Shown here one piece after another: positions 11,021-18,014 of a stretch of DNA of 64,000 nt; the stretch's first letter is position 1, and each line of letters starts with the position of its first letter. This DNA comes from CALANV01 sp036381615 (lineage in GTDB: Bacteria; Pseudomonadota; Alphaproteobacteria; CACIAM-22H2), in NCBI GenBank assembly GCA_036381615.1, contig DASVCL010000027.1, forward strand, positions 1 through 64,000, written 5' to 3'. The position numbers were made by a program, and so were the translations under genes. The notes beneath the pieces are model-generated. The model was not told where the DNA came from. It worked only from the letters and a program-made list of their open reading frames with translations, and did no database searches.

Positions 11021-11631
11021 TGCGCCAGCTCCTTGAGGCCGGCACGGATCAGATCCTGCACATTCGCCGCCTCGCCCAGACGGCGGGCCGCCGCCGTCAC
11101 GGCGCCGAAGGCATCGGCACGCTTGTAGCCGAGATTGACCAGCGCCGAGAGCGCATCGGCAACGGCGCCGTTCTGTGCCGGTCCGGCCTCGCCATTCGCC
11201 GCGGCCTGTACGACCGGGCCGAGATCGATGCCGCCGACCTTGTCCTTCAGCTCGGTGATCAGCCGCGCCGCCAGCTTCGGCCCGACGCCGTCGCAGCGGT
11301 TCAGCATCGTCTTGTCGGCGCTGGCGATGGCGCGCAGCAGTTCCTCGGGCGACAGCGTCGAGAGGATGCCGAGCGCCACCCTGGCGCCGACGCCCTGCAC
11401 GGTCTGCAGCAGGTTGAACCAGTCGCGTTCCGACTCGGTGGCGAAGCCGTAGAGATGGATATGATCCTCGCGGACATGCGTCTCGATATGCAGACGCACC
11501 GCCTCGCCCGGCCGCGGCATGGCCCGCAAGGTGCGGGCCGAGCAGAAGACCTGGTAGCCGACGCCGCCGACATCGAGGATGCAGGACATGTCCGCCACGG
11601 AATCGAGCAGGCCGCTCAGCTTGGCGATCAT
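11017..11631 (-). CDS. ruvA: Holliday junction DNA-binding protein RuvA
   Basis: Tetramer that binds the four-way junction and loads RuvB. The 204-residue product starts MIAKLSGLLD, with the OB-fold domain (CILDVGGVGYQVF), two helix-hairpin-helix motifs (LQTVQGVGARVALGILS and LNRCDGVGPKLAARLI) and a C-terminal RuvB-binding domain (ALVNLGYKRADAF). ATG 11631 overlaps the ruvC stop by 4 bases. The open frame extends further upstream inside ruvC, but that part has no family match. Confidence 0.97.
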
Positions 11632-12146
11632 CGCGCCGCTCTCAGCGCAATGGCTTCCGCGCTGCGGATCACCCGCGCGGAGGCCGCATGATGGGCATGG
11701 CAGATCGCCACCGCCAGGGCATCGGCCGCATCGGCGCCGGCGACCATGACGCCGGGCAGCAGCCGCCTGACCATCGCATGCACCTGATCCTTCTCGGCCT
11801 GGCCGGTGCCGACGACGGCCTTCTTCACCACGGTCGGCGCGTATTCCGCCACCGGCAGTCCGATGGTGGCCGGCGCCAGCAGCACGACGCCGCGCACCTG
11901 GCCGAGCTTCAGGGTGGAGGACGGATTCTTGTTCACGAAGGTCTCTTCTACCGCCGCCGCCTGCGGCTGCCATTCGGCCAACAGCTCGGCCAGCGCGTCG
12001 TGTACGGTGCGCAGGCGGTAGGCCAGCTCGTCATCGGGGTTGGTGCGGATCGTGCCATGCGCGACATGGCTCAACCGGTTGCCCTCGGCCAGGATGATGC
12101 CCCAGCCGGTGGCGCGCAGACCCGGATCGAGCCCGATGATGCGCAT
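11628..12146 (-). CDS. ruvC: Crossover junction endodeoxyribonuclease RuvC
   Basis: Resolves Holliday junctions by symmetric nicking. The 172-residue product starts MRIIGLDPGLRATGWG (first catalytic Asp at 7), has VEETFVNKNP (catalytic Glu), and the C-terminal ADAADALAVAICHAHH with the acidic pair. AAGGGG lies just before the ATG. It is the first gene of ruvCAB, 40 bases after yebC. Confidence 0.97.
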   Translation of the reverse strand: MRIIGLDPGLRATGWGIILAEGNRLSHVAHGTIRTNPDDELAYRLRTVHDALAELLAEWQPQAAAVEETFVNKNPSSTLKLGQVRGVVLLAPATIGLPVAEYAPTVVKKAVVGTGQAEKDQVHAMVRRLLPGVMVAGADAADALAVAICHAHHAASARVIRSAEAIALRAAR

Positions 12147-12186
12147 AAATCCCCTTCGCCCTGCCCTGCCTTGCGGCGGTTACCGG

Positions 12187-12936
12187 TTAACTGGCGAGCT
12201 TCTGCAGCTCGTCCTCGGAAATCTCGAAATTGGCATAGACCTGCTGCACGTCGTCGGAATCCTCGAGGACCTCGATCATCTTGAACAGCGTTTCGGCCTT
12301 TTCGCCGTCGATCGGCGTGGTCGTCTTCGGCCGCCAGACCAGCTTGGCCGAAGTCGGCTCGCCGAATTTCTGCTCCAGCGTCTCGCGCACCTGGGCGAAA
12401 TCGTCCTGGCTGCAGGTCACGGTATGGCTCTCGTCATCCGACTGCACGTCGTCGGCGCCCGCTTCCAGCGCGCCTTCGAACAACGCCTCGGCGGAAGCCG
12501 CGGCGGCGGGAAAGACGATCTCGCCGACCCGGTCGAACATGAAGGAAACCGAATTGGTCTCGCCGAGCGAGCCGCCATTCTTGGAAAAGGCGGCGCGCAC
12601 CTCGCCGGCGGTGCGGTTGCGGTTGTCGGTCAGGGCCTCGACGATGACGGCGACGCCGCCCGGGCCGTAACCCTCGTAACGCACCTCTTCGTAATTGTCG
12701 GCCGCATCGCCGCCGGCGCCGCGCTTGATCGCGCGCTCGACGGTATCCTTGGGCATGTTGGCGGCGCGGGCCGCCTGGATGGCGGCGCGCAGGCGGGGAT
12801 TGGCACTGGGGTCCGGCTGACCGGTGCGGGCGGCAGTGGTCAACTCGCGGATCAGCTTGGTGAAAACCTTGGCGCGCTTGGCATCCTGCGCGCCCTTGCG
12901 GTGCATGATGTTCTTGAACTGGGAATGGCCGGCCAT
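12187..12936 (-). CDS. yebC: YebC/PmpR family protein (TACO1-like)
   Basis: Member of the YebC/TACO1 family, described as transcriptional regulators and as factors that relieve ribosome stalling; which role applies here is not visible. The 249-residue product begins MAGHSQFKNIMHRKGAQDAKRA, the family's diagnostic N-terminus, and contains GGVAVIVEALTDNRNRT. It is directly upstream of ruvC, the common position for this gene. A 9-bp stem (13004-13012 with 13021-13029) lies in its upstream region. Confidence 0.96.
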   Translation of the reverse strand: MAGHSQFKNIMHRKGAQDAKRAKVFTKLIRELTTAARTGQPDPSANPRLRAAIQAARAANMPKDTVERAIKRGAGGDAADNYEEVRYEGYGPGGVAVIVEALTDNRNRTAGEVRAAFSKNGGSLGETNSVSFMFDRVGEIVFPAAAASAEALFEGALEAGADDVQSDDESHTVTCSQDDFAQVRETLEQKFGEPTSAKLVWRPKTTTPIDGEKAETLFKMIEVLEDSDDVQQVYANFEISEDELQKLAS

Positions 12937-13115
12937 GACCTGAACCTACGGCATATCGATGGTTGTGAACGAATCGGGCATGTTTACCATATTTCCGCCC
13001 GCTCCGGCAGCGGAAGGGAACGCTGCCGGGATGTGCCCGCATAAAGCCCCGGCAGGCCAAAAGCAAGCCGCGCCGGCGGCTGCCGGCCCGCCGCGGCGAC
13101 CCGCCCCCATTACCA

Positions 13116-13144
13116 TTGCGGGAGTTATAAAGAGAACATACTAT
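13116..13144 (+). promoter_or_regulatory. Candidate promoter of the PAS-domain gene
   Basis: TTGCGG at 13116-13121, 17-base spacer, TACTAT at 13139-13144, in a locally AT-rich patch. The expected start is about 60 bases before the ATG at 13212. Confidence 0.5.
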
Positions 13145-13211
13145 CGCATTCCGCCTAACATTCGGCGGCCCCCGGCCTTTCCAGCAGCAGATTCCGAACA
13201 GCGGAACCGAG

Positions 13212-13754
13212 ATGGTCGATCTGACGCGATTTCTTGCCGTGCCCCAGGGCGGCGCACAGCCTTCCCCGGGGCTGCCCGGCTATCCGCAATCGCTGCTGCT
13301 GCACGATGCCCATGCCCGTTGGCTGGCGGCGCGGCTGGCGGCCGAAATGCCGTCCTGGAGCGACCTGCGCCCGCATATCCCCGACAGCCTGCGGGCGCAT
13401 GCCATCCTGTTCGAGGTCCAGCCCGAGCCGCTGGATTTCCGCTATCTCGAGATCGGCAGCCATCTCCTCGCCATCAGCAATGCCGACCATACCGGGCGGC
13501 TGATGAGCGAATTGGCGCATCAGCGCCCGCCCAGCAAAATCTGGGACCATTTCACCGCGGCCTGCGATGCGCGCGCGCCGATCAAGAGCGTGCTGCCCTA
13601 TGTCGGCCGCAACCGCGACATCGGCAGCGTCTATCATATCGTCCTGCCGCTGGCCGATGACGGCGAGATCATCGACCGGCTGTTGGTCTGCGTCGATTCC
13701 GCCCCCGTCATTCGCCTGGCCGACGGCACCCAGCCCTTCACCCAGCTCGGCTGA
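13212..13754 (+). CDS. PAS-domain protein (PAS_5-type), function unknown
   Basis: The 180-residue soluble protein has one recognisable domain. The stretch LDFRYLEIGSHLLAISNADHTGR, followed by a Trp-containing segment and YHIVLPLADDGEIIDRLLV, resembles the PAS_5 family of single-domain PAS proteins frequent in Rhodospirillales. No kinase, cyclase or DNA-binding domain is attached, so the ligand and output are unknown. It is transcribed divergently from yebC and ends 26 bases from the convergent glycosylase gene. ATG 13212 is preceded by GGAACCGAG. Confidence 0.6.
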   Translation: MVDLTRFLAVPQGGAQPSPGLPGYPQSLLLHDAHARWLAARLAAEMPSWSDLRPHIPDSLRAHAILFEVQPEPLDFRYLEIGSHLLAISNADHTGRLMSELAHQRPPSKIWDHFTAACDARAPIKSVLPYVGRNRDIGSVYHIVLPLADDGEIIDRLLVCVDSAPVIRLADGTQPFTQLG

Positions 13755-13780
13755 TCGACCGCTTGCGGAGGATTCAGCGT

Positions 13781-14371
13781 CTAGTCCGCCAGCGCCGCAG
13801 CGACCCGGCGGCGCAGCTCGGGCAGGACCTCCGCGTCGAACCAGGGATGCCGCCGGCGCCAGACGGTGTTGCGCCAGCTCGGATGCGGCAGGACGAAAGC
13901 ATCCGGCAGATAATCCCGAAAATGGCGCACCGTCTCGGTCAGGCTTTTCTGCCGGCGGCCGCCGAGATAATGCGCCTGGGCATATTGGCCGACCAGCAAG
14001 GTCAGCCGGATCTGCGGCAGATGCCGCAGCAGCCGGTCATGCCAGCGCGGCGCGCATTCGGGCCGGGGCGGATTGTCGCCGCCGCGGATGTCGCGGCCGG
14101 GATAGCACAAGCCCATCGGCATGATGGCGATGCGCGCGGCGTCGTAGAAGGTATCGCGGTCGATGCCGAGCCAGCCGCGCAGCACGTCGCCGCTGCGGTC
14201 GTTCCAGGGCAGGCCGGTCTCGTGCACCCTGGTGCCGGGCGCCTGGCCGATGATCATCAGCCGCGCCGTCGCCGCCATGCGCACCACCGGCCGCGGCCCG
14301 AGCGGCAGATGCGCCGCGCATTGCCGGCAGGCACGGACCTCGCGCAGCAAGGCCTCGAGACGGCGCGACAT
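13781..14371 (-). CDS. Uracil-DNA glycosylase superfamily protein, likely Fe-S type
   Basis: Predicted base-excision repair enzyme removing uracil or related bases. The 196-residue product has motif A GQAPGTRVHETGLPWND from residue 42 and a C-terminal HPSWRN resembling the motif-2 loop. Four cysteines (15, 18, 89, 106) are spaced C-x2-C...C-x16-C, matching the C-x2-C/C-x14-17-C cluster ligands of family 4/5 enzymes. ATG 14371 gives the correct N-terminus; the open frame upstream overlaps the next gene. Exact subfamily is uncertain. Confidence 0.8.
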   Translation of the reverse strand: MSRRLEALLREVRACRQCAAHLPLGPRPVVRMAATARLMIIGQAPGTRVHETGLPWNDRSGDVLRGWLGIDRDTFYDAARIAIMPMGLCYPGRDIRGGDNPPRPECAPRWHDRLLRHLPQIRLTLLVGQYAQAHYLGGRRQKSLTETVRHFRDYLPDAFVLPHPSWRNTVWRRRHPWFDAEVLPELRRRVAAALAD

Positions 14372-14378
14372 GCCCGTC

Positions 14379-15191
14379 CTAGAGCGTGGCCTGCTGCAGC
14401 CGGCCGCCCAGCCGCAAGGGCGCGACGCGGATGGCCAGCCCGGTGCGGTCGTCGGTCTCGACATAGACGGCGCAGAGCGTCGCCTCGCCCATCGCCGGCT
14501 CGAAGCGACCGCCCGGCACCTTGCGCAGGAAGCGGTTGAGCGGCTCGTCCTTCGCCATGCCGATGACGGAATTGTAATCGCCGCACATGCCGGCATCGGT
14601 CTGATAGGCCGTGCCGTTGGGCAGGATCTGCGCATCGGCGGTCGGTACATGGCTGTGCGTGCCGCAGACCAGCGAGACGCGGCCGTCGCAGAAATGGCCC
14701 ATCGCCATCTTCTCGGACGTCGCCTCGCCATGAATGTCGACGATGATCGCATCGACGCCGCCGGCGCCAAGGCGATGTTTCTGCAGTTCCGCGTCCACCG
14801 CGGCGAAGGGATCGTCCAGCGGGTCCATGAAGACGCGGCCCATGACCTGCACGATGAGCACCTTGCGGCCCGTCCGGGTGGCAAAGACCGCGGCGCCGCG
14901 CCCCGGCGTGCCCTTGGGATAGTTCAAGGGCCGCAGCAGCTTCGGATCGCCGTTGATGTAGCCGAGGGTTTCGCGCTGGTCCCAGGAATGGTTGCCGAGC
15001 ACGATGGCATCGACCCCGGCGGCATAGAATTCCTCGCAGATCTTGGAGGTGATACCGAAGCCGGCGGCGGAATTCTCGCCGTTGACCAGCACGAAATCGA
15101 GGCCGAGATCGCGGCGCAGTTCCGGCACCCGGGCCACCACCGCTTCGCGCCCCGAGCGCCCGACCACATCGCCGCAATATAAAAGCTTCAC
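14379..15191 (-). CDS. ymdB: YmdB-family metallophosphoesterase (TIGR00282)
   Basis: Calcineurin-like phosphodiesterase; family members hydrolyse 2',3'-cyclic nucleotides. The 270-residue product starts MKLLYCGDVVGRSGRE (metal ligand Asp 8), with NGENSAAG (Glu 39, Asn 40), LGNHSWDQ (Asn 67, His 68), a DIHGEATSEK motif near 150, and GTHSHVPTAD near 180. The stop is 7 bases upstream of the glycosylase ATG, so the two are probably co-transcribed with the upstream cyclo-ligase gene. Confidence 0.9.
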   Translation of the reverse strand: MKLLYCGDVVGRSGREAVVARVPELRRDLGLDFVLVNGENSAAGFGITSKICEEFYAAGVDAIVLGNHSWDQRETLGYINGDPKLLRPLNYPKGTPGRGAAVFATRTGRKVLIVQVMGRVFMDPLDDPFAAVDAELQKHRLGAGGVDAIIVDIHGEATSEKMAMGHFCDGRVSLVCGTHSHVPTADAQILPNGTAYQTDAGMCGDYNSVIGMAKDEPLNRFLRKVPGGRFEPAMGEATLCAVYVETDDRTGLAIRVAPLRLGGRLQQATL

Positions 15192-15197
15192 GTCGTC

Positions 15198-15875
15198 CTA
15201 CCTTCCAAACGCGACCGCCGCGCGCTCCGTGACAATCCAGTCCAATCTCTCATCCATGGGGCCGTCAGGCAATCGCTGCACCTCCTGTATTGCAAAAGCC
15301 AGCCCGATCGCGCGCACCGGCCGGCCGCCGTCGCGCGCCTGGCGGCGCAGCAGATCCAGGGTGGCATCGTAGAAGCCGCCGCCCAGGCCGAGCCGATGGC
15401 CGCGGGAATCGAAGCCGACGAGCGGCACCAGCAGCATGTCGGGCCGCAGGATCGGCGCATCCGCCGGCGGCGATGGGATGCGGAAGGCGCCGGGCGGCGG
15501 CGGTGCGTCCAGATCGTCCCAGCGGCGGAAAATCAGCGGCGTTCCCCTGGCCGGCGCGACGCCGGGCAGCACGATCACCGCGCCCTGCGCCTGCAGGCGG
15601 CGCAGCAGCGGCCTGGGATCGAGTTCGTCCGCCATCGGCCAATAGCCGGAGACCACCATGCCGGGCTGCACCGGAACCGCCGCCAGGAAGCGCTCGGCCA
15701 CCGTCGCGGCGACCGCCGCCCCGTTGACGGCCGCGGCGTCGGCGCGGCGCCGCCTGAGCAGATCGCGCAACTCGGCCTTGCGGGCGTCAAGCTCAAACGC
15801 CGATGGATGTTCGCTCGGAGGGGTCAATCGCCTGCCGGAAAAGAAAGCGGACGGGCCCGCCATGGCCGTCGGCAT
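15198..15875 (-). CDS. fau: 5-formyltetrahydrofolate cyclo-ligase
   Basis: ATP-dependent conversion of 5-formyl-THF to 5,10-methenyl-THF. The 225-residue product has the family's N-terminal KAELRDLLRRRRAD helix, a SGYWPMADELDPRPLL segment, and the C-terminal GLGGGFYDATLD loop. The N-terminal 25 residues are not conserved, and an internal start is possible. It lies immediately downstream of the 6S RNA gene, the arrangement zapA-ssrS-fau widespread in proteobacteria. Its start codon is within about 10 bases of the 6S 3' end. Confidence 0.93.
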   Translation of the reverse strand: MPTAMAGPSAFFSGRRLTPPSEHPSAFELDARKAELRDLLRRRRADAAAVNGAAVAATVAERFLAAVPVQPGMVVSGYWPMADELDPRPLLRRLQAQGAVIVLPGVAPARGTPLIFRRWDDLDAPPPPGAFRIPSPPADAPILRPDMLLVPLVGFDSRGHRLGLGGGFYDATLDLLRRQARDGGRPVRAIGLAFAIQEVQRLPDGPMDERLDWIVTERAAVAFGR

Positions 15876-15881
15876 GCACTA

Positions 15882-16012
15882 ACCTCTGTGGCCTGGCGTA
15901 CCAGGTGGGCGCCGTATGGGCGGAACCACGGTTCCGTCCAGGGACAGCTCCCTCAGAGATGAGCATTGGCCCCAGGGTTACGTTCGCCTGACGCACCGGG
16001 CAGCGCACCGTC
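15882..16012 (-). ncRNA. ssrS: 6S RNA (SsrS), alphaproteobacterial type
   Basis: 6S RNA mimics an open promoter and sequesters housekeeping RNA polymerase. On the minus strand the region carries the alphaproteobacterial landmarks in order: ACCCTGGGGCCAATG, CTGAGGGAGCTGTCCCTGG (central hairpin side), AACCGTGGTTCCGCC hairpin, GGCGCCCACC, and the 3' hairpin CCTGGTACGCCAGG. It sits exactly between zapA and fau. The ends are estimated to within about 10 bases. Confidence 0.85.
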
Positions 16013-16023
16013 CTGGCGACAAT

Positions 16024-16380
16024 CTAGGTACTCTCCAGCCGCGCGGCAATATCCTCGAGCCGTTTCGCCAAGCCGATCAACGCATCGCTGTCGCCCTGGA
16101 TGCCTTTCTGCTCGGCGCGGATCGCGGCGATTTCCTGCTTTACCGCGGCGATATCGCGCTGCGCCGTTTCCAGGTCGTCCGCCAGCGTCAGCGCTGTCAT
16201 CAGCAAAAGCCGGGCCTCGCCGACCTGGCCGACCAGCGCCGCCAGCTCGCGCACCCGGCCATCGACGAGCTGCGAGAGGCGCCGTACCTGGCCCTCCTCG
16301 CCGTCATCGCAGCCGATCTGATACAGGCGGTTGTTGACGGTGACATTCACCTGGCCCATCGCGTACTCCCGATCGTCCAA
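16024..16380 (-). CDS. zapA: Cell division protein ZapA
   Basis: Bundles FtsZ filaments at the Z ring. The 118-residue product starts MGQVNVTVNNRLYQIGCDDGEE, the typical ZapA N-terminus, then RVRELAALVGQVGEARLLLMTALTLADDL and a C-terminal coiled coil. It follows the coiled-coil gene by 10 bases and precedes the 6S RNA. Confidence 0.93.
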   Translation of the reverse strand: MDDREYAMGQVNVTVNNRLYQIGCDDGEEGQVRRLSQLVDGRVRELAALVGQVGEARLLLMTALTLADDLETAQRDIAAVKQEIAAIRAEQKGIQGDSDALIGLAKRLEDIAARLEST

Positions 16381-16390
16381 AAAGTGCTGG

Positions 16391-16960
16391 TTACAGCGCT
16401 TCGGCGCCCAGCGCCTGGCGCAGCCGGGCCATGGTGGCCTCCAGCCGCGCGGCGATCCCGTTCTGGAAAGCCTGCATTTCCGCCTGCGCCGCCTGCGAGG
16501 CAGCCAATTCCGCCTTCAGCGCCGCCAGTTCCGCCGGATTCGCGGCATCCTGGCCATTGCCATTGCCGCTGCCGCGCGCCGCCTCCGGGCCGTTATGCAA
16601 GCGCGCCCGCAGATCGGCGCATTCGCTCCGGAGCGCGGCGAGTTCGGCATCGCGATCCGCCAAAGCCTGGCGCAGACCGTCATCGCCGGCCTTCTCGCCG
16701 CCGGAAGCCGCCTCGCCGTCCTGCTGCAACTGCGCCAGTTCCTCGCGCAGCGCATCGACCAGGGCGGCACGCTCGCGCAGGGCGGCGGCCTCGGCCTGCG
16801 CCGATTGCAGTTCCTCGCGCAGCGAACGCAATTCGGCCGTCATGGCGCCATGCTGGTCGTTGAGGCGGCGGAAGGCCGCGCCACGCTGCGCCAGCGCGGC
16901 ATCCAGACGCCGCACCGCCTGCTCCATGGCGGCTACCGCTGCGGAGACCTCCGATTGCAT
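16391..16960 (-). CDS. Coiled-coil protein upstream of zapA (DUF4164-like)
   Basis: The 189-residue protein consists almost entirely of heptad-rich Ala/Glu/Leu/Arg sequence broken by a Gly/Asn linker near residues 120-135. Alphaproteobacteria often have such a DUF4164-like protein before zapA, and a role with ZapA at the division site is inferred from position only. The frame is open to a TTG at 17038, but a strong promoter motif overlaps that segment, so ATG 16960 is preferred. That ATG lacks a clear ribosome-binding site, leaving the start uncertain. Confidence 0.7.
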   Translation of the reverse strand: MQSEVSAAVAAMEQAVRRLDAALAQRGAAFRRLNDQHGAMTAELRSLREELQSAQAEAAALRERAALVDALREELAQLQQDGEAASGGEKAGDDGLRQALADRDAELAALRSECADLRARLHNGPEAARGSGNGNGQDAANPAELAALKAELAASQAAQAEMQAFQNGIAARLEATMARLRQALGAEAL

Positions 16961-17005
16961 CACGTCATTCTGGTAATTGGTGTTGTCTTGCAAAGTTGAT
17001 ATGGA

Positions 17006-17034
17006 AGATAAGCTTCGGGCCACAGGAGCGTCAA
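17006..17034 (-). promoter_or_regulatory. Candidate housekeeping promoter for the zapA cluster
   Basis: Minus strand TTGACGC-N14-GCTTATCT closely matches the Caulobacter-type consensus TTGACG-N10-14-GCTANAWC. The predicted start is about 40 bases before ATG 16960. It would transcribe the coiled-coil gene and zapA and may feed 6S RNA and fau. Confidence 0.5.
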
Positions 17035-17059
17035 CCAAACCCGCCTCCCCTTCGCTGAG

Positions 17060-17833
17060 ATGCTGTCTTCGTTCACGATGATTTCCGATCCCTGGTTCTA
17101 TGCCGCGGCCTTCCCGGCCGTGCTGATCGTCGGCTTGAGCAAAGGCGGCTTCGGTCCCGGAACCAGCCTGATCGCCCTGCCGCTGCTCAGTCTCGTGCTG
17201 CCGCCCCTGCAGGCGGCAGCGATCATGCTGCCGGTACTTTGTGTCATGGATTTGGCAGGCCTATGGGGCTATCGCGGTTTGTGGGATCGCCGCAACATGG
17301 CGGTGATCCTGCCGGGCGCGCTGGCGGGCATCCTGATCGGCACCCTGGCGGCGGATTACGTCAGCAACCGCGGGGTGGAGGTCATCGTCGGCGGAGTCGC
17401 GGTCGTTTTCGTCCTCCATAAATGGCTCGGCCGGACTCTCGACGAGCCGGCCAAGCCATCGACCCCAAAGGGATTATTCTGGGGTGCCTGCGCCGGCTTC
17501 ACCAGTTTCATCGCCCATGCCGGCGGCCCGCCCTTGCAGGTCTATCTGCTGCCCCAGAGACTGGACAAGACGCTGTTCGTCGGCACCAGCGTGGTCTTCT
17601 TCGCCGTCGTCAATTACGTCAAGCTGATCCCGTACTGGTGGCTGGGCCAGTTCACCGCGCGCAACCTCGGCACGGCAGCCATCCTGGCGCCGGTAGCGGT
17701 GGCGGGCGTCTATCTCGGCATCTGGCTGCACCACAAGCTGAGCGATGCCGGCTTCTACAAGCTTGTATACGTTGTCACCTTCCTATGCGGCCTGAAGTTG
17801 CTGGCGGACGGCTTCAACCTGCATCTCTTCTGA
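17060..17833 (+). CDS. TauE/SafE family sulfite exporter-like permease
   Basis: Integral membrane protein of 257 residues with about eight hydrophobic segments. The family motif GLSKGGFGPG near residue 28 and its repeat FTSFIAHAGGPPLQVYLLP in the second half mark TauE/SafE permeases, which export sulfite, sulfoacetate or other organosulfur anions. The substrate here is unknown. ATG 17060 is used; ATG 17078 is also possible. The gene is divergent from the zapA cluster, with only 21 bases to the longest reading of that frame. Confidence 0.88.
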   Translation: MLSSFTMISDPWFYAAAFPAVLIVGLSKGGFGPGTSLIALPLLSLVLPPLQAAAIMLPVLCVMDLAGLWGYRGLWDRRNMAVILPGALAGILIGTLAADYVSNRGVEVIVGGVAVVFVLHKWLGRTLDEPAKPSTPKGLFWGACAGFTSFIAHAGGPPLQVYLLPQRLDKTLFVGTSVVFFAVVNYVKLIPYWWLGQFTARNLGTAAILAPVAVAGVYLGIWLHHKLSDAGFYKLVYVVTFLCGLKLLADGFNLHLF

Positions 17834-17860
17834 AATCGCGTCGAGTTCAGTCGGAATAAA

Positions 17861-17887
17861 CGCCCGGTTCGCGTGGAATACCGGGCG
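17861..17887 (+). terminator. Hairpin after the TauE/SafE gene
   Basis: CGCCCGGT (17861-17868) pairs perfectly with ACCGGGCG (17880-17887), loop 11 bases, 27 bases past the stop. No U-tract follows, so terminator function is only suggested. Confidence 0.3.
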
Positions 17888-18014
17888 CCGCCCCTATTCC
17901 CCGCAAATTTCTTGGCCAACCGGCATGGGCCGTTGCCGCCACCGTAAAACTTGTTCTAGCTTGACGCCGCCTGCGCGTCCGGACGTTATCGCCGCGCAGA
18001 GGGGAGGTTTGGCC

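Noticed and set aside
13004..13029. Stem-loop upstream of yebC as a riboswitch
   Set aside because: A single 9-bp hairpin with no conserved core or known aptamer motif; too little to support a riboswitch.
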